A stretch of 64,000 nt of DNA. It comes from an uncultured Lacinutrix sp. (GTDB lineage Bacteria > Bacteroidota > Bacteroidia > Flavobacteriales > Flavobacteriaceae). Position 1 is the stretch's first letter. Every line of letters starts with the position of its first letter. The notes beneath the pieces are model-generated. The model saw only the letters and a list, made by a program, of their open reading frames with translations, ran no database searches and was not told where the DNA came from. The translations under genes were made by a program, and so were the position numbers. The stretch is taken from contig NZ_CANMSJ010000004.1 in assembly GCF_947500605.1 (NCBI RefSeq), forward strand, positions 124,001 to 188,000, given 5' to 3'. Positions 45,849 through 53,626 of the stretch are shown piece by piece.

Positions 45849-46403
45849 TTATTCACTAACGGCAAAAAGTCCACTTATTTCAAGAACTTCGGCTTTAGTG
45901 AAATCGCGATCAGAATCGAAACCTTTACCTTTTGTAAGGTAGTCTTTAGACTTATATTCTACTGGCAAATTAGTAAATAGCCATTCTTTTTTTTGATCGA
46001 AAAATAATTGATCTGCGTATAAACTATCACCTTCATGAGTAGAGACTATAACATTATCTTGCAAATCTATTACATCTGTATCACTGTATATAATTGCATA
46101 GTCTGCTACTATTGTTGTACGTTGGTTTAACTCATCGAATATATGTAGTTTAACACCTTCTGGAAATTCAGAATAGCCAAACTTTCTATTTTCATAATCT
46201 AATAATTTTGGACTTATTAAGTTAGCAACCACACGCCCAGAATCTGTACGTTTAGCATTTACGTTTACACCTACACCTTGTGGTTCGTTATCGCTAACAC
46301 CAATTTTATTAACTTCTTTAAAGTTGTTTGTACAAGAAAAAAACAAAGTCATAGCTATTGCTATGACTCCGTTTTTAATATTATATATTTTACCTAGTTC
46401 CAT
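45849..46403 (-). CDS. lptC: LPS export periplasmic protein LptC
   Basis: A 184-residue protein. Signal/lipobox region IKNGVIAIAMTLFFSC suggests a lipoprotein in place of the membrane helix of E. coli LptC. The mature part carries the LptC beta-jellyroll pattern (GRVVANLISPKLLDYENRKFGYSEFPEGVKLHIFDE, ADYAIIYSDTDVIDLQDNVIVSTHEGDSLYADQLFFDQKKEWLFTN). It passes LPS from the LptBFG extractor to LptA. I chose the ATG at 46403, which overlaps the stop of the TPR gene as TAATG; the longer frame to 46442 would run inside that gene. Confidence 0.88.
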   Translation of the reverse strand: MELGKIYNIKNGVIAIAMTLFFSCTNNFKEVNKIGVSDNEPQGVGVNVNAKRTDSGRVVANLISPKLLDYENRKFGYSEFPEGVKLHIFDELNQRTTIVADYAIIYSDTDVIDLQDNVIVSTHEGDSLYADQLFFDQKKEWLFTNLPVEYKSKDYLTKGKGFDSDRDFTKAEVLEISGLFAVSE

Positions 46404-47734
46404 TAAATAGAAGGCACTGTTATACTTCTTCCAATCCAACATCCAATTTTAATTGTTTTTCCAGACATACCTGCTGAAAAAATATCTTGTTTAGATGGTG
46501 CTAATGCTCTGTATTTATCAGCAAGAGAACTACTTGATTTTGCAGCTTCGTTTGCAGCTAACCAAAAGATTGCTCTTTTTTCGAAGTTAGTAGTTCCACA
46601 ACTTTTAACACTTGCAGCATACATAGCAGCTATTTGCTGGTATGGTTTTGTATCTGCTGGGTTTTGTTGAGCAGCCTTGTTAAAGTAAGTTCTAGCTTGA
46701 CCATAACTTCCTTTGCTTTTAAACTCTAATGCTAAATTATAGTTAAGTTTAGCTAATTTTAATGGATCTGTTTCTAATCTAAAGATTTCATCTAAATATT
46801 TTTGCTCTCCAGTTATTCCGTATAAGTACTTAGCAACATCTGCTGTAGGCTCTAAAGAATACTTTTGCTTAACAACTTTTACAAACATTGGATCTGTTTT
46901 ACAACCCTTAGCATATAACTTGTTCATTGCTCTTTGTAACCAAACACCATCGTTTTTGTTAGCCTCGTAATCTCTTTGGTAAATTGGAATTAAAACTTCG
47001 CAATTTGCTCTATCTCCTAATTCTTGCTCTACACTACCTGATATCTTATCGAAAGCGGCTAAAGTTTGAGTATAAAATCTTTTATGAGACTCTTCTTTAC
47101 TAGATAAGTTCTCTCCTTTAGCAATAAATTCGTTTAATTTAATTGAATTTTCTTCAACTTCAGTTTCAATTTTATCAACTACATCATCATACTTATTAAA
47201 CAACTCTTGAGGTGTTTTTTGTCCTTTGTCATATAAGCTTACCATCATTTTGAAATAAACGTATAATCCTTTTGGGCTTTCAAAGTTTTTTAAATCTGAT
47301 TTGTAAACAGCATCAAACTCATTATAAATTTGCTCATCTGTTAAACCTAATAATTCTCTATTATCGTATCTAAGCATTACTTTTTTAGTTTCATACTTAC
47401 CTACTGCAGATTTTCTAGCGTAATTTTCCATTCTAGAATCCCATAATGCAGATAACTCATTTATGTATTCAACCTTCTTTGCATCTGTAGTAGCAGCGTC
47501 AAAAAGACCTTCAAACATATCCTCACCATACTTATAAATAGCAGATTGGTTAAATTTAGGGCAATCATTTATTGCTTTTTTATAATATGGTAATGCTTCT
47601 GTAAACTTATCTGCTTTAACTGTCTCAACAAATAAAGACAGGTTTACCGTACAGTCTTCATTACTTGTTTGAGCTAAACCTGAGTTTAATCCCAAAAATA
47701 GTATAGCAATTATTAGTGTAATGTTAATTTTCAT
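46403..47734 (-). CDS. Secreted tetratricopeptide-repeat protein
   Basis: A 443-residue protein with signal peptide MKINITLIIAILFLGLNSGLA. The body is helical, with recognisable TPR units near the start (VETVKADKFTEALPYYKKAINDCP) and near residues 330-375 (LAKLNYNLALEFKSKGSYGQARTYFNKAAQQNPADTKPYQQIAAMYAA). It probably acts as a periplasmic or outer-membrane scaffold. It stands between an outer-membrane barrel and lptC, which suggests a role in envelope assembly, but nothing more specific can be read from it. The stop overlaps the lptC start. Confidence 0.82.
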   Translation of the reverse strand: MKINITLIIAILFLGLNSGLAQTSNEDCTVNLSLFVETVKADKFTEALPYYKKAINDCPKFNQSAIYKYGEDMFEGLFDAATTDAKKVEYINELSALWDSRMENYARKSAVGKYETKKVMLRYDNRELLGLTDEQIYNEFDAVYKSDLKNFESPKGLYVYFKMMVSLYDKGQKTPQELFNKYDDVVDKIETEVEENSIKLNEFIAKGENLSSKEESHKRFYTQTLAAFDKISGSVEQELGDRANCEVLIPIYQRDYEANKNDGVWLQRAMNKLYAKGCKTDPMFVKVVKQKYSLEPTADVAKYLYGITGEQKYLDEIFRLETDPLKLAKLNYNLALEFKSKGSYGQARTYFNKAAQQNPADTKPYQQIAAMYAASVKSCGTTNFEKRAIFWLAANEAAKSSSSLADKYRALAPSKQDIFSAGMSGKTIKIGCWIGRSITVPSI

Positions 47735-47753
47735 AATCTTAATGTTTGTGTTA

Positions 47754-49070
47754 TTAGTTGAATTTTCTTTTTTCGAACCACCTATCGTTTAACGATAAAC
47801 TAATTTTAAATTTCACAAAATTCTCTTGTATTAAATTAGCGTTAGTTGTACCACGTTTACCTATTTCAAAACCAAAATTAGCATTCGAGAACGGCTCTCT
47901 ATTTGTTCCCGCTGGTAATCCTACTCCAAAAGATATGCCAAACTCTTTAATCGATTGGTTTTCTATTTGTAATCCCGTATTTTCAAAACGCAAACCTCCT
48001 CTGTAAACAACACGGCTCCAGTAACTTGTAAAAGAATTATACTTTGGAATAAAAAAACCACCTAAAGATAAAGTTGAAGCATCTTCGAAGGTAGTAGCTG
48101 TGTTTTGATATAATACATTAGAAAACTTACTCGTATTTTGTGTTGTATATTCTATTCCTGCAAACCATTTTCTTGGCGCTCCAATTCCTCCTCCAAAAGA
48201 TAATCTAGATGGAAGTGTTAAACTTGTGTCATCTAACCCGTTTGCAGCTAAATCTGCTTCAATTGTATCTAATTCAAATTCTTCTCCAGTAGAGTTATTT
48301 ATAGTAATTGTAGAAAAAGATCGCTCATTAGCAGAACTAAGATCACTTGATGGCGCATAAGTTACGGCCGACTGTAATTCTAGCTTATCTGTAATCATTG
48401 CTTTATAATGTAATCCAATATTAAAACTAAGACCGCTTAAGTCTGACCTATTAGTTTCTCTAGATTTTGTTTGCAAAGGATCTCCATCACTATTATAGGT
48501 ATACTGTATTGTACTGTTTTGAATGTTCCCAAAATTATAATTAGCATCTACACCTGCACTTAATCCTTCTGTAATTTGGTAACCTACAGACAAAAAGGCT
48601 TTATTTAAACCACCTTCTCCTCTAAAGCGTGTATCTATATCTCCTGCATCGTTTCTTGATTCTAATCTATAACCTACAGATGTATATGGAAGTAATCCAA
48701 AACCAAAACCTAGTTTTCCAAGTGGAACTGATAATGCTAAATAATCGAAAGTAGTAGACGTAACACGATCTGTACTAGAATCTGTTTTTAACTCTGTAGA
48801 TGTGTGGCTTCCTCCTACTGTAAATTTTACAGGACGGCTTTCGTTATTGTAGGTAGTAATGTTAGAACCTCCATAAGTTGCAGGGTTCCTAAAATTTATA
48901 TGAATACTATCTTTATAAATACTCAATCCTCCCATGCTTACATTCTCAACAGAACCTTTAAATTTTAAAGTTCCTATACCATAAAAAGAATATGGCGAAG
49001 CTGTTGTTTCCTGAGCGTAACTTTGAATTGCAAATAATGCAATAAAAACTAATACAAGTTTTTTTATCAT
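47754..49070 (-). CDS. FadL-like outer-membrane barrel protein
   Basis: A 438-residue secreted protein. Signal peptide MIKKLVLVFIALFAIQSYA is followed by ETTASPYSFYGIGTLKFKGSVENVSMGGLSIYKDSIHINFRNPATYG, the N-terminal pattern of FadL/OMPP1-like barrels of Bacteroidetes. Many amphipathic strands follow (LGKLGFGFGLLPYTSVGYRL, ISFGVGLPAGTNREPFSNANFGFEIGKRG, FVKFKISLSLND). FadL proteins move hydrophobic compounds inward; here the cargo is unknown. Its ATG overlaps the coaX stop codon (TAATG), and it is followed after 19 nt by the TPR gene. Confidence 0.78.
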   Translation of the reverse strand: MIKKLVLVFIALFAIQSYAQETTASPYSFYGIGTLKFKGSVENVSMGGLSIYKDSIHINFRNPATYGGSNITTYNNESRPVKFTVGGSHTSTELKTDSSTDRVTSTTFDYLALSVPLGKLGFGFGLLPYTSVGYRLESRNDAGDIDTRFRGEGGLNKAFLSVGYQITEGLSAGVDANYNFGNIQNSTIQYTYNSDGDPLQTKSRETNRSDLSGLSFNIGLHYKAMITDKLELQSAVTYAPSSDLSSANERSFSTITINNSTGEEFELDTIEADLAANGLDDTSLTLPSRLSFGGGIGAPRKWFAGIEYTTQNTSKFSNVLYQNTATTFEDASTLSLGGFFIPKYNSFTSYWSRVVYRGGLRFENTGLQIENQSIKEFGISFGVGLPAGTNREPFSNANFGFEIGKRGTTNANLIQENFVKFKISLSLNDRWFEKRKFN

Positions 49071-49798
49071 TAGTGTTGATTATATTGTAAAATAAAATTC
49101 AATCCTTCTAAAAGGAAATTTGAATTCGCAAATATGCTACTTTTTAATTGTTTAGACAACATTTTAGTATCTCCTCCTGTTAAAATTACTGTTAAATCTT
49201 GATATTCTGTCTTATACTGACTTATACAACCATCTATTTCGTTAAAAACACCGTTTATAACGCCAGAGTGCATAGAAGTAGCTGTAGCATCTCCAATAAA
49301 ATGCTTAGGAACTTCTGTTTCTAACAACGGTAAATTAGCTGTTTGATTGTGCATTGCTTTGTATCGCATACGAATACCTGGAGAGATTGCACCACCTAAA
49401 TACTCGTTATTAGCATTTATAAAATCGAAAGTTATACATGTACCCGCATCTATAATTAACACATTATTATCTGGAAACTGTTCTACAGATGCGCAAACTA
49501 ACGCTATGCGATCTATACCTAAAGTATTAGGTGTACTATATAAGTTTTTAAAAGGTAGTTTGGATTTGCTTGACAATATTTGAAGCTCGAATTCTTTTTT
49601 AAGAAAATCTAAAGTATCAACATCTAACCGACCAACCGAAGAGACTATAGCATCCTTTAATTGCTTGTATTCTTTTTGAAGTTTCTTTATTTGGTTTACA
49701 CAGTCCTTTGTTTCAACGCTTTTTTTATTAATTAGCTTGTTTTTTTTAAAAACAGCAAGCTTTGTATACGTATTACCTACGTCAATAATTAAATTCAT
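49070..49798 (-). CDS. coaX: Type III pantothenate kinase
   Basis: A 242-residue ASKHA-fold kinase for the first step of coenzyme A synthesis. Seen are the phosphate-1 motif IIDVGNTYTKLAVF, GIDRIALVCASVEQFP, the phosphate-2 motif LIIDAGTCITFDFI and GGAISPGIRMRYKAMHNQTANLPLLE, and VILTGGDTKML for adenosine binding. Length is near the family norm (about 255). First gene of a minus-strand cluster leading to lptC. A TAGATTTG -7-like box lies at 49815-49822 on the minus strand, 17 bp before the ATG. Confidence 0.94.
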   Translation of the reverse strand: MNLIIDVGNTYTKLAVFKKNKLINKKSVETKDCVNQIKKLQKEYKQLKDAIVSSVGRLDVDTLDFLKKEFELQILSSKSKLPFKNLYSTPNTLGIDRIALVCASVEQFPDNNVLIIDAGTCITFDFINANNEYLGGAISPGIRMRYKAMHNQTANLPLLETEVPKHFIGDATATSMHSGVINGVFNEIDGCISQYKTEYQDLTVILTGGDTKMLSKQLKSSIFANSNFLLEGLNFILQYNQH

Positions 49799-49926
49799 AT
49801 ATTAAATTGAAAAACAAATCTACAAAATTGAATTATTTTTTTCTAATGTAATCTACTGATTTTATGAGCACTGAATTACACTTATTAATTTTTATGAAAA
49901 AAAAGATAAAATTTTTTAATTTTATC

Positions 49927-49957
49927 TTTGGTAGAACCAAAAATGAGATTATATTTG
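49927..49957 (+). promoter_or_regulatory. Promoter of tRNA-Phe
   Basis: A complete Bacteroidetes-type promoter: -33 TTTG at 49927-49930 and -7 TATATTTG at 49950-49957, with 19 bp between. The -7 box ends 21 bp before the tRNA. It is the clearest primary-sigma promoter in the window. Confidence 0.75.
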
Positions 49958-49978
49958 CACTCGCAATTAAATGCAACT

Positions 49979-50054
49979 GGTGCCTTAGCTCAGTTGGTAG
50001 AGCAAAGGACTGAAAATCCTTGTGTCCCTGGTTCGATTCCTGGAGGCACCACCA
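49979..50054 (+). tRNA. tRNA-Phe (GAA)
   Basis: The full cloverleaf can be drawn. Acceptor GGTGCCT / AGGCACC; D arm with TTAGCTCAGTTGGTAGAGC; anticodon stem AAGGA / TCCTT around loop CTGAAAA with anticodon GAA at 50012-50014; T arm with GGTTCGATTCC; discriminator A at 50051 and an encoded CCA at 50052-50054. Monocistronic, with its own promoter upstream and a terminator directly after. Confidence 0.98.
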
Positions 50055-50055
50055 G

Positions 50056-50087
50056 AAAAAACCCGATTCATTTGAATCGGGTTTTTT
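50056..50087 (+). terminator. Terminator of tRNA-Phe
   Basis: A 15-bp perfect stem, AAAAAACCCGATTCA / TGAATCGGGTTTTTT, with a TT loop, starting 1 nt after the CCA end. Confidence 0.92.
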
Positions 50088-50175
50088 GGTTTTATAAATT
50101 TACACAATAAATACAGTTCTGTTTATTTAAAATATTTTTTTTCAAGAGGGAGTTACAATAAAAGAAATTAATCGC

Positions 50176-50652
50176 CTACTTCACCTTAATAGACTGCTTA
50201 CAATCTACCAAGTTAATATCCTCTGCCTCAGCATCGAACTGCTTAAGATACGGCCTAAATTCTTCTAAAATTTCTTCAACAATATAAGTTTTAAGCGGCT
50301 TATCTATAAGCCCTATACAAGAGTTAGACTCTTCTATTTTCTCTACATCCTGAGGACTAGTTGAAGAAGACAACATGTATATTCTAATACTTTTTTTATC
50401 TATACCACTTAGCTCATCAAACGCTTCTAAAAATTGAAATCCGTCCATTTCTGGCATATTAATATCTAATAATATTACATCTGGAACAAACATTGTTGGA
50501 TACGCTCCTTTATCTTCAAGAATTTTTAAAAAATTAATAGCAGAACAAGCACTTGTAAATGCTCGAATATCACAACCAGTACTCAATCTCTCTATAATCT
50601 TCTGATTAACAAACAAGTCTATCTTATTATCATCAATTAACATTATATTCAT
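50176..50652 (-). CDS. Single-domain response regulator
   Basis: A 158-residue receiver without an output domain. Acidic pocket LIDDNK at residues 6-10, phosphoacceptor Asp63 in VILLDINMPEMDGF, Thr/Ser switch in YMLSSSTSPQD and Lys in IDKPLK. An extension of about 20 residues follows the receiver. It is the last gene of the minus-strand signalling operon, 20 bp after the histidine kinase, and is the likely target of that kinase. Such receivers usually relay phosphate or bind a partner protein. Confidence 0.93.
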   Translation of the reverse strand: MNIMLIDDNKIDLFVNQKIIERLSTGCDIRAFTSACSAINFLKILEDKGAYPTMFVPDVILLDINMPEMDGFQFLEAFDELSGIDKKSIRIYMLSSSTSPQDVEKIEESNSCIGLIDKPLKTYIVEEILEEFRPYLKQFDAEAEDINLVDCKQSIKVK

Positions 50653-50672
50653 ACCTCTTTTTTTAATATTAT

Positions 50673-52517
50673 CTAAATACTATTAGGTAAAACAATTTCA
50701 AAACAAGCACCGTTTCCAACACTACTTTCAACATTTATTTCCCCTTTTAACTCATTTACTATGTTTTTAACCACATATAACCCTAAGCCATGACCGGGTT
50801 CATTAAATCTATTCGCTCTATAATACAGTTCAAAAATTTTATGAAGCTTCTTTTTATGTATGCCAACTCCATTATCCTCAACAATAATCACTGCTTCTTT
50901 TTGATTAGTTCTTACAGTTATGTTTACATAAGAACTCTCTAATCCTTCCATATTGGCAGAGTATTTTATAGCATTCTTGATTAAATTTTGTAGTATATAT
51001 TTGATCTTTTCTTTATAAGAATGAAACCCATAAGCATCTATCACGTTTACTTTAAAACTTATATTAGAAAATTTTTCGGCTCCTTTTAACAAGACTAATA
51101 CATCATCTATAGCTTTAGTGAAATTGATTTTTTTAATATCAGTTTTATTAATCAAAATGTTTGATGCCTGAGAAAGACTTTCTGACAGTTCTTTCCCATC
51201 TTTAACAACAGTATCCAACATTTCCATTAACAACTCTTTCTCCTCACTTACCTTCTCTTCTTTTAACAAACCCAGAAGACCTTCTGCTGAAGAAAAAGGA
51301 GCCTTAAGATCGTGCGCAGAACGGTATAAAAACAACTCAAGATCTTTAGTTTTTACCTTTAATTTGTTTTCTAATAATTTACGTTTTGTAATATCCAACA
51401 TCATTGCACAATAGAAACTACTATCACCAATTACTCCCGAACTTAAAGCAAATTCTACAGGAAACTGTTTACCATCACTACTCAAACAACACATTTCTAC
51501 AACATCAACATTTTGCTTATTTTTTATTCTATTAACAGCCTTTTTAAGCTGGGTAATATTCCCTTTTCTATACTTATCAGACATTAAAACAGTTAGAGAC
51601 CTACCTATTATTTCTTCTTTCTCATAACCAAAAGCAGCCTCTGCTCCTTTATTCCATTCTGTAATATTACCTTTATCATCTGCAACCACAATAATACCAA
51701 CATTTATAGATTGATAAATTGCTCTAAATTTTGCTTCTGTATCAATTAACTTATTGCTAGAACTTTTAAGTTTAGTAATTTTATATAATGCTATTGTTGC
51801 AGAAATAACAACTCCGATTTCATCAAAGTTAGGAGAGACCACTACCGAAAAGAACTTCTTCTCTCCAACAGTATCAAAATCGTACAATTCAAATTCATGA
51901 GTTAATTTATCTACACAAGCTTTATCTATATTTTGTTTAAAATATTCAAAAATTTCAGGGCTAAAATAATCATATAGATAAGTGTCTATTAAATCATTAA
52001 CTTTAGTATCACAAAAGCGTTTATTAGCATTTAAAATCTTTCCATACCTGGAAATTGTAAACACATTTAAAGGCATTTTTTTTAAGAATTTTTTATTAGT
52101 TAAATCATCTTGTAATAGTTTAATATTTTTTTCATGATATTTTGTTACATCTTTGTATATCGCTAAATATTTTACGCTTTTTTGATCCTCATTTATCAAT
52201 GGTATAATTGTAGTATCTAACCAAAATGGATTTCCTGTTTTGGAAAAATCAGCCAAAACACCATTCCATTTATTTCCCATTTTAATGGTTCTCCACAAGT
52301 TTTTATATACACGATCAGAATGTAGTGGAGATTTTAATAACTCGTGCGTCTCCCCAACAAGCTTATTAGCATTACAATCTAAAATTTTACAAAATTTACT
52401 ATTTACATATTCTATTCTACCTAAAGAATCTGTTATAGAAACTATAGAATTCTCAAAAACGGCTTCTAAAACCTCATCATTAAGACTGCTTAGTAAACTA
52501 TATTTAATTGCTTCCAT
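50673..52517 (-). CDS. Cytoplasmic PAS histidine kinase
   Basis: A 614-residue kinase without membrane helices. Three PAS domains: about residues 11-125 (FENSIVSITDSLGRIEYVNSKFCKILDC), 150-255 (FTISRYGKILNANKRFCD) and 262-385 (IYQSINVGIIVVADDKGNITEWNKGAEAAFGYEKEEIIGR). A HisKA domain follows with the His box FLYRSAHDLKAPFSSAEGLL and an HATPase domain (N box NLIKNAIKYSAN, G1 DNGVGI, G2 GHGLGLYVV). The His box has the SAHDLKAP form of small-receiver-linked kinases in Bacteroidetes. It overlaps the STAS-like gene upstream by 14 nt and is followed by a receiver. Confidence 0.93.
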   Translation of the reverse strand: MEAIKYSLLSSLNDEVLEAVFENSIVSITDSLGRIEYVNSKFCKILDCNANKLVGETHELLKSPLHSDRVYKNLWRTIKMGNKWNGVLADFSKTGNPFWLDTTIIPLINEDQKSVKYLAIYKDVTKYHEKNIKLLQDDLTNKKFLKKMPLNVFTISRYGKILNANKRFCDTKVNDLIDTYLYDYFSPEIFEYFKQNIDKACVDKLTHEFELYDFDTVGEKKFFSVVVSPNFDEIGVVISATIALYKITKLKSSSNKLIDTEAKFRAIYQSINVGIIVVADDKGNITEWNKGAEAAFGYEKEEIIGRSLTVLMSDKYRKGNITQLKKAVNRIKNKQNVDVVEMCCLSSDGKQFPVEFALSSGVIGDSSFYCAMMLDITKRKLLENKLKVKTKDLELFLYRSAHDLKAPFSSAEGLLGLLKEEKVSEEKELLMEMLDTVVKDGKELSESLSQASNILINKTDIKKINFTKAIDDVLVLLKGAEKFSNISFKVNVIDAYGFHSYKEKIKYILQNLIKNAIKYSANMEGLESSYVNITVRTNQKEAVIIVEDNGVGIHKKKLHKIFELYYRANRFNEPGHGLGLYVVKNIVNELKGEINVESSVGNGACFEIVLPNSI

Positions 52518-52917
52518 AAAAATTATTTTTAGCTTTTAAACAGTATTGCTTTGCAGACTCTAGGTCATCAAACATTTTAAAAGGCGTGAGTGGCTCATAA
52601 ATTCTCTTATATGAATTTATTACCAGTTTTATTCCAATAGTATTAATAACATAAGCTTCAGAAATCCTCAACTTAACCAATGTAGGAGAATTAGCCATTA
52701 AATTAGACGACTCGCGTGTAAAAGTACCTTGAGAATCTCTAGAGTCTATTAAAAAAGGCATAGGTTTTCCGTCACACAGCTTATCTATAATTTTGATAAA
52801 AATTTTAACTGCATCTAATTCGAACCTATAATTAGCTTTTTCGTTTCTAAACTGACAATAAAGAATATCATTATCTGTCCAAAACTTTGACTGACCTATT
52901 TTTATTACATTATCCAT
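52504..52917 (-). CDS. Small STAS-like protein, paralogue 2
   Basis: A 137-residue protein (MDNVIKIGQSKFWTDNDILYC...). It has no signal peptide. The pattern MPFLIDSRDSQGTF, LMANSPTLVKLRISEAYVINTIGIKLVINSY and PFKMFDDLESAKQYC recalls STAS/SpoIIAA-type alpha/beta folds; from memory it belongs to a recently named DUF (DUF7793-like) common in Flavobacteria, and I am not certain of that number. It is clearly related to its upstream neighbour: KFW...N.I.YC, the LP-x-(I/D)-x-(S/F)RD segment and the final K..D...A..Y match in order. I chose the ATG at 52917, just after the upstream stop; an earlier ATG at 52929 would overlap that gene. Confidence 0.7.
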   Translation of the reverse strand: MDNVIKIGQSKFWTDNDILYCQFRNEKANYRFELDAVKIFIKIIDKLCDGKPMPFLIDSRDSQGTFTRESSNLMANSPTLVKLRISEAYVINTIGIKLVINSYKRIYEPLTPFKMFDDLESAKQYCLKAKNNFYGSN

Positions 52918-52918
52918 A

Positions 52919-53341
52919 TTAACCATCACAACTTAAAGAATTAAAAACCGTATAATTTTCACTACTATACTCTATTGCTAAATTTGAATCTTTAAAAATT
53001 ATATTAGAAACATTTGATCCGCAAAACATTTGACAAAATGAAAGAAGAATTTTGTGTTTCAGTTTTTTTACCAAAAAAACTTTTGAAAGTACCACATCTT
53101 CAATTCTTGAACTATTAGACAAAAGCCTGAAAAGCTTTATACTAAGCAAAGTATTGAGGTCTCTAAAATTAAATATTACTGGTAAGTAAGTTCCGTTTGA
53201 CAATATTGAAATTGCTTCATAAAACAAGTCTTCAATATCTTCCAAAGAATAGTTTTTATCAAAATCATTGCATATATCACAATAAATAACATTCCGGTTC
53301 AACCAAAATTTAATATTGTTAATGTGTATTTCGTTCTCCAT
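52919..53341 (-). CDS. Small STAS-like protein, paralogue 1
   Basis: A 140-residue protein starting MENEIHINNIKFWLNRNVIYC. It is a diverged copy of the next gene, with NFRDLNTLLSIKLFRLLSNSS and a final SNLAIEYSSE aligning with the same positions. Both could be STAS-like partner-switch or regulatory proteins, but the conserved phosphorylatable Ser of anti-anti-sigma factors is not obvious. I chose the ATG at 53341 and not 53362: a sigma-54-like promoter at 53365-53381 would place the transcription start near 53354, downstream of the earlier ATG. First gene of a four-gene operon ending at 50176. Confidence 0.72.
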   Translation of the reverse strand: MENEIHINNIKFWLNRNVIYCDICNDFDKNYSLEDIEDLFYEAISILSNGTYLPVIFNFRDLNTLLSIKLFRLLSNSSRIEDVVLSKVFLVKKLKHKILLSFCQMFCGSNVSNIIFKDSNLAIEYSSENYTVFNSLSCDG

Positions 53342-53364
53342 AACTATTTCTTTATAAAACAAAC

Positions 53365-53381
53365 ACCAATAGCGATGCCAA
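53365..53381 (-). promoter_or_regulatory. Sigma-54-like (-24/-12) promoter of the signalling operon
   Basis: The minus strand reads TTGGCATCGCTATTGGT. The -24 GG and -12 GG are 12 bp apart, the spacing of TGGCACnnnnnTTGC, with C replaced by G at the -12 box and T for C after GGCA. Predicted start about 53354, 13 nt before the ATG at 53341. The element at 55409-55425 is identical in 13 of 17 positions. Inference; no transcript data. Confidence 0.55.
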
Positions 53382-53467
53382 ATGTGTTATTAAAACAACA
53401 TAAATACATAACCTATTGATTAAATGACTCTTATCACCTTTAAATAAATTTAACAACAATAATAGAG

Positions 53468-53480
53468 TAACGATATACCG
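53468..53480 (-). promoter_or_regulatory. Candidate activator site, proximal, operon promoter
   Basis: Plus strand TAACGATATACCG, a perfect inverse match to CGGTATnnCGTTA. It starts 89 bp upstream of the -24 GG and about 114 bp from the predicted start. Confidence 0.5.
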
Positions 53481-53512
53481 TGAGTATTTTTTTGACAGAA
53501 ACTACAAATTAG

Positions 53513-53525
53513 CGGTATTACGTTA
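53513..53525 (+). promoter_or_regulatory. Candidate activator site, distal, operon promoter
   Basis: CGGTATTACGTTA, a perfect match to the 13-bp motif, in opposite orientation to and 45 bp from the proximal copy. The 23 bp at 53504-53526 match 55545-55567 in 19 positions. Confidence 0.5.
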
Positions 53526-53626
53526 TAAAACGATAGCAATATCTTTAACTCTATTTCTCTAAAAGAGCTCAACTAAAAGGCAGTAATCTATTTACTTAAT
53601 TACAACTCTTAAAAAATAACTGTTAT

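Noticed and set aside
49928-50110. A 60-codon plus-strand frame (GALAQLVEQRTENPCVPGSIPGG...)
   Set aside because: It is the translated tRNA-Phe gene, a well-known false ORF.
53609-53623. AAATAA-CTG-TTATTT hairpin just after the surface-protein stop
   Set aside because: Only A-T pairs and a 6-bp stem; too weak to call as a terminator.
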